The notes beneath the pieces were generated by a model. That model saw only the letters and a list, made by a program, of their open reading frames with translations, was not told the DNA's origin and did no database searches. DNA of 21,843 nucleotides from CAZHGD01 sp964531735 (GTDB lineage: Bacteria; Armatimonadota; UBA10988), in contig CAZHGD010000127.1 in NCBI GenBank assembly GCA_964531735.1, positions 1 through 21,843 of the forward strand, read 5' to 3'. The translations under genes were made by a program, and so were the position numbers. Positions within the stretch are counted from its first letter, which is position 1. Every line of letters begins with the position of its first letter. Positions 7,182 through 13,774 of the stretch are shown piece after piece.

Positions 7182-8138
7182 CTAACTGTAGTACCCGCGG
7201 TAGCGCTCCAGCGCCTCGCACATCGCGCGGACGTTGGGCAGCGGCACCTCCGGCCCGATCTCGGCGCTGACCCACAATCCGCCCTCGGGCGCGCCGAGCG
7301 CCGCCACCGCGTCGCGGACATGCGCGTCGATGTCGGCCGGCCCGCAGAACGGGAACATCTGCCGGTCGAGATCCAGGTTCAGGCAGAGCTTGCCCTTGCA
7401 GGTGGCCACCAGATTGTCCAGCCCGTTGGCGCGGAACTGCGGGTTGAGCACGTTCACGCCGCAGTCGATCAGGTCGTCGACAATCGGGATCAGGTGCCCG
7501 TCGGTGTGCATGTAGACCGACAGCCCGGCCGCGTGGACCTTGCCGTAGATCGCCTGGAAGCACGGCTTGAGGTACTTGCGCCACTTCGGTGGGCTGATCG
7601 GCAAGGCCGTCTGCATGCCGAGATCGTCGCCGAAGTAGGCGATGTCCTGCGCCCCGCGGATGTGCGCATCCACCTCGCCCAGGTTGTAGTCCAGCACCAG
7701 GTCGATCAACTGTTGCAGCTCCGGTGGCTCCTCGCCGAAGTCGCACATGAGCTCCTCGAAGCCGCGCAGGTACTCCAGGCGCAGCCACATGAACCCGTGC
7801 GGCATGCCCGCGCCGGGCGCCGGCCGCTGGTAGCTGCGCAGCGCCTCGCGCGTGGGGATCGGGTGTCCGGTCACGAACGAGTCGAAGCCTTCGGCGATGT
7901 TGGTCCAGACACAGCCCCAGGCGTCGGTCTGGCAGCCCGAGACGTAGAGGCCCGAGACCGCGTCGTAGTCGCGCTGGCCCGGCGTCACCTGCCCGAACAG
8001 CAACGGATGGTCGGCGGCAATCTCGTCCATCGCCTCGCGATGGCGCTTCCACGCCGCCGGCAAGATACTGATCGAGACCGGTATAGCCTCCGGATGCTCA
8101 TAGCGCATCGCTTTGAGGCGGTCGTCGTGCATTCCCAT
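7182..8138 (-). CDS. Uroporphyrinogen decarboxylase (URO-D)-like protein, not HemE
   Basis: ATG 8138 is chosen because GGAG (8147-8150) lies 8 nt upstream; a second ATG at 8132 is too far from it. The 318-aa product has the URO-D barrel pattern: DIAYFGDDLGMQ (165-176), a SPPKWRKYLKP helix, LSVYMHTDGHLIPIVDDLIDCGVNVLNP (206-233, with His211) and a C-terminal NVRAMCEALERYRGYYS helix. The N-terminal arginine motif of true HemE (MRQAGRY type) is absent, so haem synthesis is unlikely. Such paralogues include corrinoid methyltransferases and many uncharacterised proteins found beside sugar-catabolism genes in Planctomycetota-like bacteria. The specific substrate is unknown, and no corrinoid-binding protein is nearby. 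It is the last gene of the VOC-UroD stretch, 74 bp after the VOC gene. Confidence 0.82.
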   Translation of the reverse strand: MGMHDDRLKAMRYEHPEAIPVSISILPAAWKRHREAMDEIAADHPLLFGQVTPGQRDYDAVSGLYVSGCQTDAWGCVWTNIAEGFDSFVTGHPIPTREALRSYQRPAPGAGMPHGFMWLRLEYLRGFEELMCDFGEEPPELQQLIDLVLDYNLGEVDAHIRGAQDIAYFGDDLGMQTALPISPPKWRKYLKPCFQAIYGKVHAAGLSVYMHTDGHLIPIVDDLIDCGVNVLNPQFRANGLDNLVATCKGKLCLNLDLDRQMFPFCGPADIDAHVRDAVAALGAPEGGLWVSAEIGPEVPLPNVRAMCEALERYRGYYS

Positions 8139-8212
8139 CGACAGCACTCCGTGACGAACCGGCGATTCACCGTCCGGCGCGGTTTCCTCTGCCGGTGGCC
8201 AGCCGGCGCTCC

Positions 8213-8632
8213 TCAGGGCTGGACGAACTCGACGAGCAGTCCGTCCGGATCGACGGCGCAGACCACCCATTGCGCATCCGGTGCGCTGACCGGCGGCGCC
8301 ACGAACGGCACGCCGCGCGCGCCCAACTGCTCGTAGAGCGCGGGCACGTCGGCCACGATGAAGGTGAGCCAGCGCACGCCGGCGGCGAACTCGGTGGTGC
8401 GCGGCGCGGGCGGCTCGTCGATCTGCATCAGCTTGATCAGCGTCTCGCCGGCGCGCAGGCGGGCATGGTGGAACGCCCGCGGAGCCAACCCGGCGCCGGT
8501 GGCCACCTCGGCGGGGATGTCCATCTCCACCGCCACCTCCAGGCCCAACAGATCGCGGTAGAAATGCAGCGACGCGTCGAAATCGCTGCACACCAGGGCG
8601 ATGTCCACCACGGGACGCAACAGAGACAACAC
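8213..8632 (-). CDS. VOC (glyoxalase/bleomycin-resistance) superfamily protein
   Basis: The chosen GTG start at 8632 lies 7 nt after GGGAGG (8640-8645) and gives 139 aa, the usual length; TTG 8629 is an alternative. Two beta-alpha-beta-beta-beta modules are visible: residues 7-71 (VVDIALVCSDFDASLHFYRDLLGLEV) and 86-139 (VRWLTFIVADVPALYEQLGARG, ending DPDGLLVEFVQP). The second-module Glu (Glu135) is present. The first-strand metal ligand, usually His, is Asp10, and no His occupies the usual second-half position (WLTF), so metal use may differ or be lost. The family includes glyoxalases, dioxygenases and binding proteins; the substrate cannot be predicted. It sits between the 1149-aa glycosidase-like gene (80 bp upstream) and the UroD-like gene. 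Confidence 0.8.
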   Translation of the reverse strand: MLSLLRPVVDIALVCSDFDASLHFYRDLLGLEVAVEMDIPAEVATGAGLAPRAFHHARLRAGETLIKLMQIDEPPAPRTTEFAAGVRWLTFIVADVPALYEQLGARGVPFVAPPVSAPDAQWVVCAVDPDGLLVEFVQP

Positions 8633-8643
8633 CAGCGGACCTC

Positions 8644-8673
8644 CCGGGACGCGAGCGACCGCTCCGTGCCCGG
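8644..8673 (-). other. Imperfect stem-loop overlapping the VOC ribosome-binding site
   Basis: CCGGG (8644-8648) can pair with CCCGG (8669-8673), and GAGC (8653-8656) with GCTC (8661-8664), giving a symmetric 4x4 internal loop and a tetraloop. Its foot overlaps the GGGAGG ribosome-binding site. It resembles the cleaner stem-loops before the GH4, DUF6259-like and 1149-aa genes, but is weaker. Confidence 0.3.
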
Positions 8674-8712
8674 CTCGTCTGGTTCGCGGCCCGCGGTCGA
8701 GTCCTCCCGGCG

Positions 8713-11700
8713 CTACTCGACCCGCAGCCGCACCCGCGACAGCACCGCGTTGCCGCCGCGCGGGCGCGACACGGTCACGCGCAACTCGCCATCGCGGCTG
8801 TCGGCCTCGGTGAACGGGTAGCGCAGCCAGCGGCCGTCGGCGAAGTGCTCGATGGTCTGCGGCCCACCATCGTTGAACGCGACGTCCTCGGTGCGCACGC
8901 CTTCGTAGTCGTAGGCGAAGACCTCGAGCGTGCCGCGCGAGCCCTTGGGCACCTGCACCTGGACGGTGAAGCCGGTGGTCGAGAACAGGCAGTGGCTGAC
9001 GCCACCGGGGCGGGCCAGCGGCCAGCCGTTGGGCGGCGCGGCGCCTACCCACGACACGGCCACTGCGCCGGCCCGCCGGACATAGCGGCAGCCCCCGTCG
9101 AGCCCGAGCAGCGCGTCGAAGCCGTCGGGCGGCGCCCATTCGAGCACGCGCGGCGGCACCAGCGCGTCGTGCCGCCCGTCGGCCGCGTCCTCGACGCACA
9201 GTTCCACGCCCGCGCGTAGATCGGCGGCGAGGGCGGCGGCGTGCTTGGCCGGCCGGGCGCTGCGCACGGTGATGGTGTCTTTGCCCTCACCTCTCAGGAT
9301 GCCGTCGGGCAGCAGGAAGTACAGGCTGTCCCACTCCTGCGGTGGCGACTCCGGCCGGCAGGGGTTGTACTTGTGCGGCAACTCGCGGCCGTTCACGAGC
9401 AGGCTCACCCGCGGCACCTCCCACTCGCCGCCGATCAGCGACCTCGACAGCCGGCGGAAGTGGAACGACAGGTGCCGCTGCGCCAGCGCCGGCGCGAGGC
9501 ATAGTGGCGCGGTGCCTTCGGTCAGCGCGGCGTTGACGGTGAAGTTACCGAGGATGGAGTCGGTCCGCGCGTCGTACTGCGCCTGCGACGCGGCGACGTT
9601 CGACAAGGCCGCGCGGAGCTCGCCGGCGCGCGCCTGCCACCACTCGCTGGAGCTGTGCGGCGCCGTGACCACGACAGCGCCGCGGCCGATGCGCTTGCCG
9701 ACCGCGAAGCACGTCGCCGGCTGGAAGCCGACACACGAACTGCGGTACAGCAGGTCGTCGGGCGGCTCGGCCGCCGCGCCCGCAACGGTCAACCAGGTCT
9801 CGCCGATCGGCACCGGTTCGCCAAACAGGCCCCAGCTCAGACCGGTCTTGGCCTGCCACGCATCGACCTCGGGCGTAAGCTGCCACGGGCTTTCGAGGAC
9901 CACGGTCTCGCCGGCCCGCGCGCGGCGTAGCGCCTCAGCCGGATCGCCGAGCAGTGGGCGCGGCTCATCAAGGACAGCGGCTCCGAGGGGGCGCTGGGTG
10001 AACTGGACGCGGAAGGGCACCCGTGGCCCCCCGCACCGCAGCGGCATGACGAACGTCCGGGCCGCGCCGACGGGCGGCTGTTCGACGTCGACCGGTCGGC
10101 CGTCGACGGTGGCCTGGGTTGGCCCGTACCAGCACGTCGAGCAGCCGGTGAGCCGGAAGGTCCGACCCTTGACGCCGGCCACGAACTCGCCGGACAGCGC
10201 CAGGTGCCGGGCATCCCAGCGCAGGTTCGCCAGCTCCGTGGCGCCCATGGTCACGTGGCGGTCGGTGGCGATCACGTGCGGCTCGGCGTCCACCGGATAG
10301 ATGGCCAGCGCACGTCCCGTGGTCGGCGCCACGCGCAGGCTGATGGCGCCGCGGTAACAGCCCACCGGCTGCTGCGACCAGAAGTCGTAGACCAGGTACT
10401 CGTTCGCCGGGTCGAGCCCCAGCTCGTCGAGCTTCACGCAGGCGGTTTCCTCGCTGCGCAGGCCCCAGTTGAACACGCCGGCCACCGCCCACGCGCGACC
10501 GCCATCGTAGCGGTGCTGCACCCACCAGCGCGGCAGTCCGTTGAAGCGATACAGGTCGAGCGGCCGCGTCACCGCGATGGGCACGAGCTTGCGCAGCAGG
10601 TCCAGGCGCTCGGGCGGCAGCCTCGCGAAACCGATGTCGGTGGTCGTGAAGCAGATGCCGGTCAGACCCAGCAGCGTGCCCATCGCCCGCGTCTGGTCGA
10701 GCGTCTGCGGACCCGCGGGGAAGAAGTCGTCGATGCCGCGGCGCCACAGACTGAAATGGCAGAGGTAGTCGAGTGACGCCATGTTCTGCGCCGCGTAGAG
10801 CTGCTGCTCGGTCCAGTCGTTCTGGATGTCGGGGCCGGGCGCATACACGTCGAGGATGCCTGCCGCCGCGTAGTCGGCCCATTCCGAGGCGCCCGAGCGG
10901 ATCAGGATATCGTTGCGTCCGGTGCTCAGCAGACCGCGCTGGATCGCTCGGTAGAACTCGCGGAAGGCTTCGGGCGGGAAGCGCTTGGGCTCGTGGATCG
11001 GCCGCGTGGGATGGTTGTTGTCGATCCAGTAGAAATCGGGTCCGGTGGCCGCCAGGTCGGCATAGACGCGCTCGATCCACCGCTGCACGTCGGGGTTGGT
11101 GTAGTCGAGCAGCCACTCGCCGGGGTTCGGCTCGAGCGACAGCCAGCCCTTGGCCTTCATCTGCGCGTGCAACTCGGGGTAGGCCCGCGGGTCGAGGTCG
11201 GGATCAGTCGTCCAGCGCAGGACCTTCAGGCCCTTGGCATGGGCGTAGTCACAGGTGCGGCGGTTGCCGTCGAGGTAAGCCTTCACCGCGGCCGGCGGGG
11301 CGTACTCGGGATTGTGCTGACTGAGCGGCCATTCGCCGTAGCAGTAGAAGCCCCAGTCCCGCAGGTTGTCCGCCAGGTAGTCGAGCTGCTCCTGCTCGCG
11401 CGCGAAGTCCTGCGGGTCGGTCATCGAGATGTACGGCAACTGCACCGGCGAAAAGGTCTGCCAGGGGAACGGGCGATGCCCCTGCATCCACTCGCGTGGC
11501 ACGATGTGCGGCTGGCCCGACTCCGGGTGCCCGTAGGTGCTGCCCGCCGAGGCCGGGCGCCAGCCGAGGATGGGCCACACGTCGAGCTCGCGCAGCAGCC
11601 ACTCGCCCGGCGCCAGACGGCAGGCGTAGCCGCCGCCACCGATCGGTTGCAGCTCGGTGGGGCACGGTCCGTCGATCAGCGCGCCGCGGAACGTCTGCGT

Positions 11701-12162
11701 GGTGTAGACGGCGTTGCAGCGCCGGCTGGCCGCGCGGCCCACGGCGATCTCCAGGACGTCGCCGCCGCCGTGCGGCGTGGGCTGGCGCTGCGCATCGAGG
11801 GCGACGCGCGCGGCCAACAGCTCCCCCGCGCTGCTGGTGACCCGGCAGCGCACCTGGAAGCCGGCGGGGCCGGTCACCGCCAGCCGGCAACCGTCGGGCC
11901 GCTGATCGCAGCGCACCCGCGCGACCTCGTCGCCGCAGGCCAGCTCCGCGGTGTTCGCGTCGGGCCGGGTCACTCGCGTGGGTGGCGCCGGCGGCGGTTC
12001 ACCGAACGACGAGCGCGGGACGGCGAAGGTCGGCGCCAGATCGAACGACACCCGCTCGCCCGGCTGCGGCTCGAGGGTGGCGCGCAGGCTCCCGTCCGCA
12101 TGCCACTGGACGTTCGCCGGCCCGACGACCAAGTGAAGGCCCAGCAGCCACGCGATCGGCAT
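8713..12162 (-). CDS. Large predicted glycosidase with clan GH-D-like TIM barrel (1149 aa)
   Basis: The start at 12162 has a near-perfect Shine-Dalgarno (AGGAGG, 6 nt spacing). Residues 1-17 are hydrophobic (MPIAWLLGLHLVV) but lack a positive N-region and clear cleavage site, so export is uncertain. Residues about 20-225 form an N-terminal beta-sandwich. A TIM-barrel-like region follows at about 240-540: DWGFYCYGEWPL, GLKVLRWTTDPDL, WLLDYTNPDVQRWIERV, DFYWIDNNHP (Asp381), DILIRSGASEWAD and DVYAPGPDIQNDW (Asp445, Asp449). The order resembles GH27/GH36 (clan GH-D), where one Asp after strand 4 is the nucleophile and another after strand 6 the acid/base; Asp381 and Asp445/449 are candidates. Residues 550-720 look like a C-terminal sandwich, 730-860 an alpha/beta (ThuA or amidotransferase-like) domain, and 865-1149 further beta domains. 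I cannot assign a named GH family. It follows the GNAT gene by 36 bp. Confidence 0.7.
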   Translation of the reverse strand: MPIAWLLGLHLVVGPANVQWHADGSLRATLEPQPGERVSFDLAPTFAVPRSSFGEPPPAPPTRVTRPDANTAELACGDEVARVRCDQRPDGCRLAVTGPAGFQVRCRVTSSAGELLAARVALDAQRQPTPHGGGDVLEIAVGRAASRRCNAVYTTQTFRGALIDGPCPTELQPIGGGGYACRLAPGEWLLRELDVWPILGWRPASAGSTYGHPESGQPHIVPREWMQGHRPFPWQTFSPVQLPYISMTDPQDFAREQEQLDYLADNLRDWGFYCYGEWPLSQHNPEYAPPAAVKAYLDGNRRTCDYAHAKGLKVLRWTTDPDLDPRAYPELHAQMKAKGWLSLEPNPGEWLLDYTNPDVQRWIERVYADLAATGPDFYWIDNNHPTRPIHEPKRFPPEAFREFYRAIQRGLLSTGRNDILIRSGASEWADYAAAGILDVYAPGPDIQNDWTEQQLYAAQNMASLDYLCHFSLWRRGIDDFFPAGPQTLDQTRAMGTLLGLTGICFTTTDIGFARLPPERLDLLRKLVPIAVTRPLDLYRFNGLPRWWVQHRYDGGRAWAVAGVFNWGLRSEETACVKLDELGLDPANEYLVYDFWSQQPVGCYRGAISLRVAPTTGRALAIYPVDAEPHVIATDRHVTMGATELANLRWDARHLALSGEFVAGVKGRTFRLTGCSTCWYGPTQATVDGRPVDVEQPPVGAARTFVMPLRCGGPRVPFRVQFTQRPLGAAVLDEPRPLLGDPAEALRRARAGETVVLESPWQLTPEVDAWQAKTGLSWGLFGEPVPIGETWLTVAGAAAEPPDDLLYRSSCVGFQPATCFAVGKRIGRGAVVVTAPHSSSEWWQARAGELRAALSNVAASQAQYDARTDSILGNFTVNAALTEGTAPLCLAPALAQRHLSFHFRRLSRSLIGGEWEVPRVSLLVNGRELPHKYNPCRPESPPQEWDSLYFLLPDGILRGEGKDTITVRSARPAKHAAALAADLRAGVELCVEDAADGRHDALVPPRVLEWAPPDGFDALLGLDGGCRYVRRAGAVAVSWVGAAPPNGWPLARPGGVSHCLFSTTGFTVQVQVPKGSRGTLEVFAYDYEGVRTEDVAFNDGGPQTIEHFADGRWLRYPFTEADSRDGELRVTVSRPRGGNAVLSRVRLRVE

Positions 12163-12174
12163 CGCCGTCCTCCT

Positions 12175-12190
12175 GCCGCCACCCGGCGGC
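12175..12190 (-). other. Perfect stem-loop directly abutting the ribosome-binding site of the 1149-aa gene
   Basis: GCCGCC (12175-12180), loop ACCC, GGCGGC (12185-12190). On the mRNA it starts 8 nt after the GNAT stop and ends exactly where AGGAGG (12174-12169) begins. It is one of three such elements in the window. Confidence 0.6.
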
Positions 12191-12198
12191 CGCTCCGG

Positions 12199-12765
12199 TC
12201 ACAGCGGGCGGCGCGCGGCCAGGCTGCCGGCCCATTCGCGGCTCAGCAGGCCGTAGACGACATGGTCGACGTAGTGGTCGTAGAGCCACTCCGTCTCGCG
12301 CAGCACGCCCTCGTTGAAGAAGCCGAGCCGCTCGGGAACCGCCCGACTGCGGAGGTTGCCGGTGGCCGCGCGGATCTCCACCTTGTGGAGGCCGAGCTCG
12401 CCGAACGCGTAGTCGATCAGCGCCTCACACGAGCGCGTCATCAGCCCGCGCCCGGTGCAGTCAGCCGCCAGCCAGTAGCCCAACTCGGCACAGCGGCTCG
12501 ACCAGCGGATGGTGTTGAAGCCCACCGTGCCGACGATGGCGCCGTCGAACAGCACCGCGCAGACGAAGCCGGTGTCCGCCGCGCATTGGTCGAGCGTGCT
12601 CTGGATGAACCGGCGACTGTCGTCCGGACCGGTGTTCTCGTCGAGCCACGGCAGCCACTCGCGCAGGTGCGCGCGGTTGGCGTCGACCACCGCGAACAGC
12701 GCCTCCGCGTCCTGCAGGCGCAACATGCGTAGCGACAGGCTCTCGTCCAGCGCTTGCACCAGCAT
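12199..12765 (-). CDS. GNAT family N-acetyltransferase (RimJ/RimL-like)
   Basis: The 188-aa product starts at ATG 12765, with GAGGTG 7 nt upstream. It transfers an acetyl group from acetyl-CoA to an amine; RimJ/RimL-type members act on protein N-termini or other amines. Visible motifs: REWLPWLDE (35-43), typical of the ribosomal-protein acetyltransferase group; a strand VCAVLFDGAIVGTVGF (68-83); motif A ELGYWLAADCTGRGLMTRSCEALIDYAF (94-121), with the acetyl-CoA loop reading CTGRGLM; and LHKVEIRAATGNLRSRAVPERLGF (126-149). Length and order are normal, so the gene looks intact. It sits between the two-TM protein and the 1149-aa glycosidase-like gene (36 bp). Nothing ties it to glycan metabolism except position; the target could be an amino sugar or a protein. 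Confidence 0.9.
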   Translation of the reverse strand: MLVQALDESLSLRMLRLQDAEALFAVVDANRAHLREWLPWLDENTGPDDSRRFIQSTLDQCAADTGFVCAVLFDGAIVGTVGFNTIRWSSRCAELGYWLAADCTGRGLMTRSCEALIDYAFGELGLHKVEIRAATGNLRSRAVPERLGFFNEGVLRETEWLYDHYVDHVVYGLLSREWAGSLAARRPL

Positions 12766-12813
12766 GGGTCGGCACCTCGCAGCGCAGTCGGCTCACGGCC
12801 CGGCACTGGCGTC

Positions 12814-12834
12814 AGCGGCCGGTTCTCGGCCGCT
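12814..12834 (-). terminator. Perfect 8-bp hairpin at the stop of the two-TM gene
   Basis: AGCGGCCG (12814-12821), loop GTTCT, CGGCCGCT (12827-12834). One arm overlaps the stop codon of the 296-aa gene. No U-tract follows, so it may be an intercistronic stability element rather than a terminator. Confidence 0.35.
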
Positions 12835-13723
12835 ACTCGCCCGTGTACGGCCGCGAGAAGTCACCCAGGTAACCGGCGGCCAGCAGCGCCTCCATGTGTT
12901 CCTGGTGGGCTCGCTCCAGGGCCACGCGCTCGGCGGCCGTCAGCGTCGGGCCCGCCAACGCCGGTGCGGGTGGAGTGGCCGCTGGGTCTGGCACCGGCCG
13001 CGCCACCGCGGCCCGCGCGTGCAGGAACTCGCTGTGCCGGCCCCTGGCGGCTGTGACGGCGGCCTCCTTCTGACTGGCCGAACGCTGCGACCAGTGGATC
13101 CGCTCCTCGTCGGCGACGAAGCCGTACAGCACGCTGCCCAGTTCGCGATCGCACTCCTGCCGGCTGCGCGCCTCAATCAGCAGGTGCCGCCTTTGCTCCG
13201 GCGGCACCTCGCCCCACACCATGGCGATCTCGCCAGGGACAAAGGCGGCCAGTACCTCACCGGCCTCCGCGACCAACCGGCCCCAGTGTTGCTCGGCCTC
13301 TATCGATAGCTGCCGCACGTAGTCTGGCAGCCCGTCAGCACGCTGTTGGGCAGCAAGCGGCCCGCCGCGTCGGGCCACCGCCGGCACAGCCGCCTCGAAC
13401 GCCTGCCGGTTGCACTCGGTACGCCGCCGGTGGTTCGGCGCGTGACCCTCGGCGGACCGCGGCGCCTCGCGGCCGCCTTTGACCATGGCCCACGCGCCGA
13501 GCCCCGCACCCGTCAGGCACGCCGCTCGCCACACCCCGGCGTAGGCCGGCCAGAGCCAAGCCGGTTCGCCCAGACCCAGCACGTCGCCGGCAACCTGCAG
13601 CACGAAACCGAGCATGAACGCGACGACGAACACCGCCAGCCCGCACCCAATCGCGCCGGCGACAGCGCCGGCCACCACGTCGCCGAGGACAGTCCACGCC
13701 GATGTTCGCGGAGGTGTCGGCAT
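12833..13723 (-). CDS. Uncharacterised 296-aa protein with two N-terminal membrane segments
   Basis: I do not recognise this gene. ATG 13723 has AAGGAG 8 nt upstream, and an earlier ATG (13771) would overlap the DUF6259-like gene region. Residues about 18-47 are a long hydrophobic stretch with a glycine/alanine zipper (VVAGAVAGAIGCGLAVFVV); residues about 56-81 are a second hydrophobic segment. From about 85 to 296 the protein is soluble: a basic, likely disordered stretch; a helical region (ADGLPDYVRQLSIEAEQHWGRL, EQRRHLLIEARSRQECDREL) with charged residues; a Pro/Ala-rich linker near 245-260; and a short helical end TAAERVALERAHQEHMEALLAAGYLGDFSRPYTGE. The tail resembles short C-terminal oligomerisation helices (SHOCT-like) only loosely. 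It lies 51 bp after the DUF6259-like gene. It may be an inner-membrane helper of unknown function. Confidence 0.7.
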   Translation of the reverse strand: MPTPPRTSAWTVLGDVVAGAVAGAIGCGLAVFVVAFMLGFVLQVAGDVLGLGEPAWLWPAYAGVWRAACLTGAGLGAWAMVKGGREAPRSAEGHAPNHRRRTECNRQAFEAAVPAVARRGGPLAAQQRADGLPDYVRQLSIEAEQHWGRLVAEAGEVLAAFVPGEIAMVWGEVPPEQRRHLLIEARSRQECDRELGSVLYGFVADEERIHWSQRSASQKEAAVTAARGRHSEFLHARAAVARPVPDPAATPPAPALAGPTLTAAERVALERAHQEHMEALLAAGYLGDFSRPYTGE

Positions 13724-13750
13724 GATCGTCACTCCTTGGCAACCGGCACA

Positions 13751-13760
13751 GCCGCGCGGC
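13751..13760. other. 10-bp palindrome between the DUF6259-like and two-TM genes
   Basis: GCCGCGCGGC is a perfect palindrome in the 51-bp gap, 13 nt upstream of the AAGGAG site of the 296-aa gene. It is short and could be chance in GC-rich DNA. Confidence 0.2.
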
Positions 13761-13774
13761 AGCGGCAGCACCGC

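Noticed and set aside
7182..8138. UroD-like gene as hemE
   Set aside because: The N-terminal arginine motif needed for uroporphyrinogen binding is missing and no haem genes are nearby.
10993..12732. Long plus-strand open frame (579 codons) opposite the 1149-aa and GNAT genes
   Set aside because: The opposing frames have recognisable motifs and strong ribosome-binding sites; the plus frame has neither.
5876..13152. GCGATCGC octamers (5876-5883 and 13145-13152) as a HIP1-like repeat
   Set aside because: Only two copies were noticed in 21.8 kb, no more than a GC-rich genome may give by chance.
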